Part shown: positions 1-5,858 of the stretch, in pieces | How positions within the stretch are numbered: position 1 is the first letter of the stretch | How the letters are laid out: every line of letters begins with the position of its first letter | Source of the DNA: Pseudomonadota bacterium | GTDB lineage: Bacteria; Pseudomonadota; Alphaproteobacteria; UBA2136; UBA6156 | Direction: 5' to 3' | DNA length: 5,916 nt | NCBI GenBank assembly: GCA_009927255.1 | Contig: RFNJ01000127.1 | Coordinates: 1-5,916 of the forward strand | Notes under the pieces: generated by a model | Told to the model about the DNA's origin: nothing | The model's database searches: none | What the model saw: only the letters and a program-made list of their open reading frames with translations | Position numbers and translations under genes: made by a program

Positions 1-1
1 A

Positions 2-1873
2 GCCGCCGAAAAACTCCCCGCCCTCCTGCAAAAACTCCAAGCTGTCAAAAGTGTGGCGGTCTACGACCCCCTCGGCCAAGCCGAAACCTTCGCCACCTTC
101 GCCAATCTCAAAGGCGTTACCATCACTGAAGCCTACACCCGCCCGATCGAGCGCCTCGGCCAAAAACTGCTCGGCAAACCTCTCCAACCCGCCTCCAAAC
201 TCGCCACCACCAAAGCCAGCCTGCTGTTGGTTGCGGCGTTCGATGCCACCCGTCTGCTCGAACAACTCGGCCCCACCCTGCAAGCCAAAATCCAAGCCGG
301 ATTGCAGGTGGTTACGTTCGATGAACTCCGCCTCCCCGCCGATATGCTGACCGACCAACGCACCTACCTCAACCCCATCAACTTCGCCACCAACTTCGGC
401 TGGCTCCGCGCATCGGATACCGAGCACAACACCATCGTTGGCTTCAACTACTGGGCCACCTACGGCGCCAAAGAGCCCAAGCTCTGGCTGCGTTTAATGG
501 ACAGCAACGGCAAACCACTCAAAACCTGGATCGAACCACTCGGCCCCGCCGGTAGCTGCTACCGCCTGAACAGTGCCGAAATCCGGCACCGCTTCAACCT
601 CCCCGCCTTCAACGGCAGCCTATTTATGCACGCCATCAACATTGCGGGCCACGATATTGTCAAATATGTTGTTGATTTTGAAAACAAATCCAGCTCAATC
701 CTCACCTGCACGCACGACGCCAACGCCTGGCCGTCCGACGAATTCGCTGGCCTCCCCGCCCCGCAAAAGCACGAAGACACCATCCTCTGGCTGCAAAACA
801 GCCACTCCCTCACCATCCCCGCCAACAGCATCGGCCTGTCGGTGATGGGCAACAAAGCTATCGCCCGCTACCCCAAACCCATCCCCCCCTTCGCCACCGT
901 ACCGGTCAGCACCCGCAGCCTGTTGCCCAAAGCCGAATGGCCACAGCAATTCGTTTTCCACGCGGGCCGCTACTTTGTCCGCCCACGCTACGAAATGGTC
1001 ACCCTTGCCCAAACCACCAGCGGCCAACCGCAACGCCAACGCATCGCCCACGTCAACGTGGTGCGCGGAGACCTTCAACTCAACCCCCAGCTCCCTCAAG
1101 CCAGCAAATCGCTGGGTAAAGGCTACATCATGCCGCTGCCGGTGCTCCCCACCGCACACTACACCACCACCGCACTGCCCACCCCCATGGCCAATGCGGA
1201 AACTGACCTCCCGCTGCGCGTCACCCTCATCGATGCCTCTGGCAAGCAAGTCGCCAGCCAATTCCTTGGCCGCCTCAAGCGCGGCAAAATCCCCGCATTG
1301 GATGTTGCGCAGTGGATGAAGTCAAAAAAACTCAAACTCCCCAGCGGCTACGGCCATCTGGAGTTTACGTATGACTTCCGCAAAGGCGGCAGCGGCACCG
1401 GCTGGCTGCACGCCATCGGCCGCTATCACCACAGCAGCGGCCACGCGGCCGAAACCTCCTTCGGCGCCCATATTTTCAACCTCCCCGATACCTACAAGGG
1501 CGAACCCCAATCCTACAGCGGCCCACCCCCCGGCCTCACCACCCGCATCGTGCTGCGCTTGGGCACGGCGGGAGAAACCGCCTACTGCCACCTCATCTAC
1601 CCCTCCTCGGGCGAAAACTGGCACCCCACCAGCACCACCGAACTCACGCTCCACACCGCCCAAGCCGAAAAACTCGCCAGCGCCACGCTGCACATCCCAC
1701 AAAACGGCTCCAAACTGTGGAATGCCTCCGACTTCTTCAGCGCCGACTTACTCAAAAAAGCCCACGGCGGCTACGTCCAAATCACCGACAAAACCTGCCG
1801 CCTCTTCGGCTACCACGGCCTGAAAAGAGAGCAAAACCAAGCCTTCTCACTCGACCACATGTTCGGCTTCTAG
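2..1873 (+). CDS. Large repeat-domain protein of unknown function, 5' end outside the window
   Basis: The frame is open from the first complete codon (position 2) to TAG at 1871-1873, giving 623 visible residues. The GTG at 53 has coding-like sequence in frame before it, so I treat the gene as cut by the window edge. Numbered from position 2, residues about 17-112 look like a Rossmann-type unit: a VAVYDPLG strand-loop, hydrophobic strand SLLLVAAFD, and VVTFDELRLP at the end. The pattern resembles the C-terminal domain of sugar C-methyltransferases, but this is a weak resemblance. The rest is beta-rich, with at least three related units at about 160-244, 403-495 and 514-623. Each opens with an LRLMDSNG or LRVTLIDASG type strand, and each closes with a Ser-x(3-4)-His element (SILTCTHD, ETSFGAHIF, FSLDHMF). 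No signal peptide can be judged. Codons are strongly C-ending. It converges with the minus-strand gene at 1926. Function is not recognised; a surface-polysaccharide or cell-envelope role is only a guess. Confidence 0.8.
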   Translation, partial: AAEKLPALLQKLQAVKSVAVYDPLGQAETFATFANLKGVTITEAYTRPIERLGQKLLGKPLQPASKLATTKASLLLVAAFDATRLLEQLGPTLQAKIQAGLQVVTFDELRLPADMLTDQRTYLNPINFATNFGWLRASDTEHNTIVGFNYWATYGAKEPKLWLRLMDSNGKPLKTWIEPLGPAGSCYRLNSAEIRHRFNLPAFNGSLFMHAINIAGHDIVKYVVDFENKSSSILTCTHDANAWPSDEFAGLPAPQKHEDTILWLQNSHSLTIPANSIGLSVMGNKAIARYPKPIPPFATVPVSTRSLLPKAEWPQQFVFHAGRYFVRPRYEMVTLAQTTSGQPQRQRIAHVNVVRGDLQLNPQLPQASKSLGKGYIMPLPVLPTAHYTTTALPTPMANAETDLPLRVTLIDASGKQVASQFLGRLKRGKIPALDVAQWMKSKKLKLPSGYGHLEFTYDFRKGGSGTGWLHAIGRYHHSSGHAAETSFGAHIFNLPDTYKGEPQSYSGPPPGLTTRIVLRLGTAGETAYCHLIYPSSGENWHPTSTTELTLHTAQAEKLASATLHIPQNGSKLWNASDFFSADLLKKAHGGYVQITDKTCRLFGYHGLKREQNQAFSLDHMFGF

Positions 1874-1884
1874 GTATTGTTAAC

Positions 1885-1915
1885 AAAAAGAATCCCCCGG
1901 GCCTAAGCCCGGGGG
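1885..1915 (-). terminator. Rho-independent terminator of the polytopic membrane-protein gene
   Basis: A perfect 9-bp inverted repeat (CCCCCGGGC, loop CTAA, GCCCGGGGG) spans 1894-1915. Read on the minus strand it is followed by ATTC and then five T (1889-1885), eleven bases after the stop codon at 1926. On the plus strand no T-run follows, so it fits the minus-strand gene much better. It may still act as a transcription barrier for the convergent plus-strand gene, which ends 20 bases away. Confidence 0.85.
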
Positions 1916-1925
1916 ACATTATCGT

Positions 1926-3095
1926 CTAGTCGTTAGTTCGCTTCTTTGCTTTTGCAGCCTTTTCAGCCTTATACTGCGCAATTGCCTCATCGCGGGCCTT
2001 CTGCAGTTGCTGATACCCCTCCCGCAGGGAAGGATAACAAGTCACCACACAAGCCAGCGTGATTGCCACCACGCCCAAGGCAATAACTGCAAACACCGCA
2101 GCACCAAGGCCGCTCGGCCAAATCGTCGTGCCAAACTGAACGATGCTCAGAAACGCCACCGCACCAAAAGCAACGGCAACACTCCGATAAACGCCCATCT
2201 GCCACGGCTCAACCAAAAGCTCTTCTGCCTTATCATTCAGACGATACAGCCTGTAGCCCACAGGAAGCTGTCTGTTTTCATACTTAGCTTCCGCACGTGC
2301 CTTTCTCACGTGTGTGTCCATCACCGACTGCAAAACAACTATTGGCAGAACAAAAACCAGCAGCATCAGCGCAACGCTGCCCAAAAAAGCCTCTTGATAC
2401 TCAACCGGAGCATTAAAGGCCTGCTTAAGTACCGGCATTGCCAGCCCATGCGTCACTCCAGTCAAAACACTGGCCAGAGTAACCACAGCCACCACAGAAG
2501 GGATAAGCGCCAAGGCAACAAACCAAAACATATCTCGCCATTCATCGACATCCCATTCTGTACCTTTCAGCAAAGCCATCACTCGGCAGACAAGCCAAAC
2601 AACAACCGTCAGAGCCAGAATAACCCAGCCAAAGACAAGGCCAAGCCATACTCCACTGGCCGGAAAGTGAACCGTCGCGGTGCCATCACAAATACTCGTG
2701 ATAACTTCCTTGCCGTCCACTATCTCTTTCACGCCGCGGCAGGCAATGGCGGTAAACTCCAAAACCCCTGGCAGCAGTTGCTTGGTTAGAGTGTAACTGC
2801 CATTTGTGGTTATGCTGACAATATTGATGACAAAGTCTGCCGTCACGCCAATTGCCATAGACAGCATCCTGACAACGTTACCAAGCTGAAGCGCCCCAAC
2901 CACCGCCCAAAAGGCAGCAACCAACGCACTCCAAGCACTGGGGCCAAAGTAGGTCAGCAGCCCCATCACAGCGGCAATGGCACCAAGGGCGCCAATTGCC
3001 ATCAGGTACTTCTTGCTTGCGTCCAGCATACAGGAAGCAAACAGCGACTGAAACGGCAGGCGCTGGGCCTGCAGAATGCTAGGTTTGTTGGCCAT
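1926..3095 (-). CDS. Polytopic membrane protein of unknown function
   Basis: This 389-residue protein starts at ATG 3095, with GGAGGT (3106-3101) five bases upstream. An in-frame TTG at 3101 overlaps that ribosome site and is unlikely to be the start. Hydrophobic stretches suggest seven or eight membrane segments at roughly residues 31-51, 55-71, 79-96 (weak), 149-176, 190-213, 237-258, 305-326 and 329-351. Between the third and fourth lies a loop with two cysteines (about 119 and 136), which could form a disulfide if periplasmic. A charged segment (about 259-300) separates the sixth from the last pair, and the final 35 residues are Lys/Ala/Glu-rich and probably helical and cytoplasmic. No transporter, permease or secretion motif was recognised. 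Codon use is more mixed and less C-ending than in the left-hand gene and in obg, and the gene stands alone between a terminator and an AT-rich gap, so it may be an acquired gene. Confidence 0.85.
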   Translation of the reverse strand: MANKPSILQAQRLPFQSLFASCMLDASKKYLMAIGALGAIAAVMGLLTYFGPSAWSALVAAFWAVVGALQLGNVVRMLSMAIGVTADFVINIVSITTNGSYTLTKQLLPGVLEFTAIACRGVKEIVDGKEVITSICDGTATVHFPASGVWLGLVFGWVILALTVVVWLVCRVMALLKGTEWDVDEWRDMFWFVALALIPSVVAVVTLASVLTGVTHGLAMPVLKQAFNAPVEYQEAFLGSVALMLLVFVLPIVVLQSVMDTHVRKARAEAKYENRQLPVGYRLYRLNDKAEELLVEPWQMGVYRSVAVAFGAVAFLSIVQFGTTIWPSGLGAAVFAVIALGVVAITLACVVTCYPSLREGYQQLQKARDEAIAQYKAEKAAKAKKRTND

Positions 3096-3100
3096 CGCCA

Positions 3101-3106
3101 ACCTCC
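3101..3106 (-). promoter_or_regulatory. Ribosome binding site that fixes the start of the polytopic protein
   Basis: GGAGGT on the minus strand lies five bases before ATG 3095. The alternative TTG at 3101 begins inside this site, so the ATG is the preferred start. Confidence 0.75.
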
Positions 3107-3256
3107 ATAAGATAGGGTGAAGTTTCTACAGCTCTGCGCCGCATCTCTCGGGCACAAAACCCAAGACAAAACGATAAGTTAAGTGATTCACACACAGAGT
3201 GCAAAAACCATATACACTATACCATAGCCCACAGCAAGCAATAAAAAAAACCTCCA
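3107..3256 (-). other. AT-rich intergenic gap between obg and the polytopic gene
   Basis: This gap is visibly richer in A and T than its surroundings. An uninterrupted run of eight T (3250-3243, minus strand) follows the obg stop without a clear hairpin before it, so obg termination here is uncertain. The sequence TATAGT at 3221-3216 could be a -10 element for the downstream membrane-protein gene, but no good -35 matches it; TTATTG at 3244-3239 is at the right distance but poor. A 17-codon hydrophobic reading frame (3241-3188) is described as a finding. No convincing gene is present. Confidence 0.35.
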
Positions 3257-4297
3257 TCACTCACTCACTCCATCACTAGCTCCCCTCCGCCCCTGCACCA
3301 GTTCCAGCAACGCCCCCACCACCTCTTCTACCCCCTGCCCGTGCTTGGCCGAAAGCACCACCACCACCGCCTTGGCAGGCAACTTGGCCTTTTTCTTAAA
3401 TTCCTTCACTTTCGCCGCCAACGCATCAGCATCCACCAGGTCCGCACGGCTCAGCGCCACCACTTCGGGCAACTTACACAGCTTGCTGCCAAATTGCTTG
3501 TCGTAAGCCTTAAGTTCTCCACGAATCACCTTATACGCCGCCCAAGGTTCATCCTGTACCGCATCCACCATGTGCAGCACCGCCGCACAGCGGCTCACAT
3601 GCTTCAAAAAGGCATGGCCTAAGCCCACACCTTGCGCGGCACCCTCAATCAACCCTGGCAAGTCGGCCAGCAAAAACTCGCCATCCCCCCGCCGCACCAG
3701 CCCCAGCGCCGGTTGCAGGGTGGTAAACGGATAGTCCGCCACCTTCGGCTTAGCCCGGCTAACGGCAGCTACAAAGGTGCTTTTGCCCGCATTGGGCAGC
3801 CCCAACAACCCCACATCGGCCAGCAGCTTCAACCGCAGCCGAATCTTCAACTGTTTGGCAGGTTCTCCCGGCGTAAACTGGCGCGGTGCTTGGTTGGTGC
3901 TGGTTTTATAGCTGGCATTGCCGCGCCCACCACGGCCGCCGGGCAGCAGCACCATCTCATCACCCACCCGCACCATATCGCGCAGCACAATCCCACTGTC
4001 TTCATCAATAATCTCCGTGCCCGGCGGCACAGTCAGCACCACATCGGCCCCTGCCGCACCGCTGCGGTTGCGCCCCATGCCATGCCCACCGGTTTTAGCG
4101 CGCAACAGCTGCCGATACCGATAATCAATCAACGTGTTCAAGTTTCCCACGCAGCGCACAATCACCGCGCCACCATTGCCACCATTGCCACCATCCGGGC
4201 CGCCATATTCAATACTGCGCTCACGCCGAAAACTCACGCAGCCTGCCCCACCCGCACCACGCTCCACTGTTAAAACCGCTTCATCCAGAAATTTCAT
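3257..4297 (-). CDS. obg: GTPase Obg/CgtA, 50S ribosome assembly factor
   Basis: Obg binds GTP, associates with the 50S subunit and links ribosome maturation to growth and stress signalling. From ATG 4297 the protein has 346 residues. The glycine-rich Obg fold covers about 1-158 (GGPDGGNGG, GGHGMGRNRSG, PPGTEI, GGRGGRGNA). The G domain follows: G1 GLPNAGKST at 166-174, G2 YPFTT at 189-193, G3 DLPG at 212-215, G5 SAK at 316-318. The G4 position reads SRAD (283-286) instead of the usual NKxD. There is no OCT domain, as usual in Gram-negatives. The start was chosen because family members begin MKFLD; ATG 4309 (MAKFMKFLDEA) is nearly as good, and an ATG at 4348 adds 17 residues that look non-family and run through a terminator hairpin. 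None of these starts has a good Shine-Dalgarno site. It lies downstream of rplU-rpmA, its usual neighbours, but two small membrane-protein genes intervene. Confidence 0.97.
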   Translation of the reverse strand: MKFLDEAVLTVERGAGGAGCVSFRRERSIEYGGPDGGNGGNGGAVIVRCVGNLNTLIDYRYRQLLRAKTGGHGMGRNRSGAAGADVVLTVPPGTEIIDEDSGIVLRDMVRVGDEMVLLPGGRGGRGNASYKTSTNQAPRQFTPGEPAKQLKIRLRLKLLADVGLLGLPNAGKSTFVAAVSRAKPKVADYPFTTLQPALGLVRRGDGEFLLADLPGLIEGAAQGVGLGHAFLKHVSRCAAVLHMVDAVQDEPWAAYKVIRGELKAYDKQFGSKLCKLPEVVALSRADLVDADALAAKVKEFKKKAKLPAKAVVVVLSAKHGQGVEEVVGALLELVQGRRGASDGVSE

Positions 4298-4314
4298 AAA
4301 CTTAGCCATATCGT

Positions 4315-4343
4315 AAAAACAAGGGAGAGGCAACGCCTCTCCC
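4315..4343 (-). terminator. Terminator or attenuator immediately before obg
   Basis: GGGAGAGGC, loop GTT, GCCTCTCCC forms a perfect 9-bp stem (4343-4323, minus strand) followed by TTG and five T (4319-4315). It begins ten bases after the stop codon of the 85-residue membrane-protein gene, and its T-run ends only five bases before ATG 4309. No promoter can fit between it and obg, so obg transcripts must pass through it. It may therefore work as an attenuator rather than a full stop. Confidence 0.75.
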
Positions 4344-4352
4344 AACATGTTG

Positions 4353-4610
4353 TCAGTACCATACTACCATCAGCACCGTACCGGCAGCCAGCAAAGCCGC
4401 CGCCACCAGCCAAAGCCAACGATAAGCCACCATCAACTCCCACACCGATATATTGCCATGAGTACCGGCCTCTCCACCCTCCATCATTTCAAAGTCATCA
4501 TAGGGCGGGGGGGCTTCTAGCGGTTTGGGGTAATCCGGCGGCAAGCGCCAAAGTGCATCTGGGGCTGGCTGTTTCTTGCTTTTTCCTGGCCCTTGCAAAA
4601 CGTCACCCAT
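4353..4610 (-). CDS. Small C-terminally anchored membrane protein, unknown function
   Basis: The gene encodes 85 residues from ATG 4610, with AGGAGG (4621-4616) five bases upstream. The first 60 residues are hydrophilic: a basic start (KSKK), proline-rich stretches (LPPDYPKPLEAPPPYDD) and an acidic patch (EMMEGGE). One membrane segment follows at about 65-84 (WLWLVAAALLAAGTVLMVVW) and ends at the C-terminus, so the protein would be tail-anchored with its proline-rich part probably in the cytoplasm. No catalytic motif is seen and I do not recognise the family. It lies between another small membrane-protein gene and obg, on the same strand, with a terminator on each side. The strong ribosome site and intact frame argue for a real gene. 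Its place beside Obg suggests, but does not show, an envelope or ribosome-linked role. Confidence 0.75.
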   Translation of the reverse strand: MGDVLQGPGKSKKQPAPDALWRLPPDYPKPLEAPPPYDDFEMMEGGEAGTHGNISVWELMVAYRWLWLVAAALLAAGTVLMVVWY

Positions 4611-4615
4611 CGCAT

Positions 4616-4621
4616 CCTCCT
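4616..4621 (-). promoter_or_regulatory. Strong ribosome binding site of the tail-anchored protein
   Basis: AGGAGG on the minus strand sits five bases before ATG 4610. A second ATG (GGATGCG) lies out of frame between the site and the start and is too close to be used. Confidence 0.7.
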
Positions 4622-4696
4622 CTGGGCTAGTGTTTCCTCACTGCACCCCCAGCCTACGCCTAGCTCATATACAAAGCAACCCCACCCCCAAATAGC

Positions 4697-4725
4697 AAAA
4701 AAAGCAGAGGGGCCACCGGCCCCTC
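4697..4725 (-). terminator. Rho-independent terminator after the two-span membrane-protein gene
   Basis: GAGGGGCC, loop GGT, GGCCCCTC gives an 8-bp GC-rich stem at 4725-4707 (minus strand). It is followed by TGC and seven T (4703-4697). It begins 19 bases after the stop codon at 4745 and has the classic form of an intrinsic terminator. Confidence 0.88.
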
Positions 4726-4744
4726 CACTCATGTCGTATGGCAA

Positions 4745-4981
4745 TCAGCCCTTGTCGCGGAGCAGGCGCCAATACAGCACCAATACCACCAGCACAGGCA
4801 CGCCAACCAGCGCACCAAACAGCAGGCCGGTCCGCATCTCGGCGGGGATTGCCGCCACCACATCGCCACCAAACAGCAGCCACGTCAGCGCCGCCATCAG
4901 CGCAAAGCCCACATAGTGGCCCCAGCGCAGCGGGTGCGGCGTGGTGTCGGGCGCGTAGTAGTCCCGCTCAAGGTTCTTCAT
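4745..4981 (-). CDS. Small two-span membrane protein, unknown function
   Basis: From ATG 4981 the protein has 78 residues. GGAG lies six bases upstream of this ATG. The longer GTG start at 5002 (85 residues) has no such site, so ATG 4981 is preferred. The hydrophilic N-terminus (MKNLERDYYAPDTTPHP) is followed by two hydrophobic segments at about 22-43 and 51-72, joined by a short loop (AAIPAEMR), and a basic end (RLLRDKG). Positive charges at both ends predict a helical hairpin with both termini in the cytoplasm. I recognise no family or motif. It lies between the rpmA terminator and its own terminator, in the same direction as rplU, rpmA and obg, so it could be its own transcription unit or be expressed by read-through. 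Confidence 0.75.
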   Translation of the reverse strand: MKNLERDYYAPDTTPHPLRWGHYVGFALMAALTWLLFGGDVVAAIPAEMRTGLLFGALVGVPVLVVLVLYWRLLRDKG

Positions 4982-5072
4982 GTCAAACTCCAAGTGTTTC
5001 ACCCCAAGCCAATCTCAGGGTTTCGCCATTTGCGGCCCTATCCTCGTATACCAAAACCCACCCCCAAGCAAC

Positions 5073-5095
5073 AAAAAAGGCACCCGCAGGTGCCT
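5073..5095 (-). terminator. Rho-independent terminator of the rplU-rpmA unit
   Basis: AGGCACC, loop TGCG, GGTGCCT makes a 7-bp stem at 5095-5078 on the minus strand. Together with the last stem base it is followed by a run of six T (5078-5073). It begins 22 bases after the rpmA stop codon and ends the two-gene ribosomal protein transcript. Confidence 0.85.
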
Positions 5096-5117
5096 CGCCT
5101 CCTCCCAGAGGTAAACG

Positions 5118-5372
5118 TTACTTACCCACCACATTCACAAAACGGCGGTTTTTATAGCCGGTGGTGAATTTTACAATACCATCCACCAAAGCATAAAGGG
5201 TGTGGTCGCGGCCCATGCCCACGTTGGCACCGGGGTGGTAGGCGGTACCACGCTGGCGTACCACAATGTTGCCGGCCACGGCTTCTTGGCCGCCATACAG
5301 CTTCACGCCCAAGCGGCGGCCTTCGCTGTCGCGTCCGTTACGGCTCGAACCACCTGCTTTTTTGTGTGCCAT
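5118..5372 (-). CDS. rpmA: 50S ribosomal protein L27
   Basis: L27 is a small basic 50S protein whose N-terminal tail reaches the peptidyl-transferase centre and helps place the tRNA ends. The 84-residue product is full length for the family. It begins MAHKKAGGSSRNGRDS, continues with RRLGVKLYGG and the hallmark block GNIVVRQRGTAYHPGANVGMGRDHTL, and ends in a basic beta-strand region (KNRRFVNVVGK). No N-terminal cleavage extension, of the kind seen in Firmicutes, is present. ATG 5372 is preceded by AAGAGGAG (5389-5382). The gene lies 28 bases downstream of rplU, the standard pairing, and is followed by a terminator, so rplU-rpmA is a compact two-gene unit. Confidence 0.98.
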   Translation of the reverse strand: MAHKKAGGSSRNGRDSEGRRLGVKLYGGQEAVAGNIVVRQRGTAYHPGANVGMGRDHTLYALVDGIVKFTTGYKNRRFVNVVGK

Positions 5373-5400
5373 GGTGCTTTTCTCCTCTTAAATTCGTTAC

Positions 5401-5712
5401 TTACGCCTTAATGCCCGTCACCCGCACCAGCGTAAACGGCTGGCGGTGGCCAATCTTGCGGCGGCTGTTCTGGCGGCGACGCTTCTTAAAAGCAATCATT
5501 TTCGGGCCTTTGTCCTGCTGCAAAATCTCAGCGGTCACGCTGGCACCTTTCAGCAGCGGGGTGCCAATTTTCAAGCTACCTTCAGCCGCCACCAGCAAAA
5601 CTTTGTCCAAAACCACGCTTTCGCCAACTTTGGCGTCCAGCTTTTCCACGGCAATTTCATCGCCCTTGGCCACTTTCAGCTGCTTTCCGCCGGTCATCAC
5701 AATCGCATACAT
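5401..5712 (-). CDS. rplU: 50S ribosomal protein L21
   Basis: L21 binds 23S rRNA in the 50S subunit. The 103-residue product begins MYAIVMTGGKQLKVAKGDEI, the family's N-terminal signature, and near residue 75 has the rRNA-binding basic stretch FKKRRRQNSRRK followed by GHRQPFTLVRVTGI. Its length is normal. ATG 5712 is preceded by GGAG with a seven-base spacer. It is the first gene of the cluster, driven by the promoter at 5784-5812 about 70 bases upstream, and rpmA follows after 28 bases. The style of the basic stretch is one reason to place the organism in the Alphaproteobacteria. Confidence 0.98.
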   Translation of the reverse strand: MYAIVMTGGKQLKVAKGDEIAVEKLDAKVGESVVLDKVLLVAAEGSLKIGTPLLKGASVTAEILQQDKGPKMIAFKKRRRQNSRRKIGHRQPFTLVRVTGIKA

Positions 5713-5729
5713 GGCCCAAACTCCAATTT

Positions 5730-5777
5730 TTACAATATCTTAAAAACAGCTGGTCGCCACAGCGCCCACGTTTTCAT
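5730..5777 (-). other. Possible 15-codon leader ORF in the rplU 5' untranslated region
   Basis: An ATG at 5777 opens a short frame reading MKTWALWRPAVFKIL and ending in TAA at 5730. The predicted transcription start from the promoter upstream falls at about this ATG, so it would be leaderless. Its stop lies just before the GGAG of rplU. A frame this short can occur by chance; only comparison across relatives would show it to be real. Confidence 0.25.
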
Positions 5778-5783
5778 CACCGC

Positions 5784-5812
5784 CTTCTAAGGCCCGCCAC
5801 GCCCCCTGTCAA
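5784..5812 (-). promoter_or_regulatory. Housekeeping sigma-factor promoter of rplU-rpmA
   Basis: On the minus strand a perfect -35 box TTGACA (5812-5807), preceded by C as in CTTGACA, is followed after 17 bases by TAGAAG (5789-5784), a four-of-six match to the -10 box. The G/C-rich spacer is like that of many strong alphaproteobacterial promoters for ribosomal genes. The predicted transcription start is near 5777, giving a leader of about 65 bases before the rplU start. Confidence 0.75.
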
Positions 5813-5858
5813 GCCCCAATAACAACTTGGCCAAGTCTCTTCACAATCCCTCGGTGTC

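Noticed and set aside
695..1261. 188-codon open frame on the minus strand
   Set aside because: It is opposite the strongly C-ending plus-strand gene; its Gly/Val-rich product is a typical antisense artefact with no ribosome site.
53..1873. GTG at 53 as the true start of the left-hand gene
   Set aside because: The frame stays open to the window edge with coding-like residues before the GTG, no ribosome site precedes it, and the GTG falls just before an apparent Rossmann strand.
1894..1915. The hairpin as an intrinsic terminator for the plus-strand gene
   Set aside because: No T-run follows it on the plus strand; ACATTATCG comes next.
2007..2789. 260-codon plus-strand open frame opposite the polytopic protein
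   Set aside because: The product is rich in His, Asn, Gln and Arg without any fold-like pattern, while the opposite strand has a ribosome site, clear membrane segments and a terminator.
3241..3280. Repeated CACT/CATCACT units as a CRISPR or tandem-repeat array
   Set aside because: Only two ten-base copies with a six-base gap exist; there are no regular spacers and no further units.
3632..4273. 213-codon plus-strand open frame opposite obg
   Set aside because: It is antisense to an unmistakable Obg coding sequence and its product is low-complexity.
4517..4744. 75-codon minus-strand frame overlapping the tail-anchored protein gene
   Set aside because: It runs through the terminator hairpin at 4707-4725, has no ribosome site, and overlaps a frame with a strong one.
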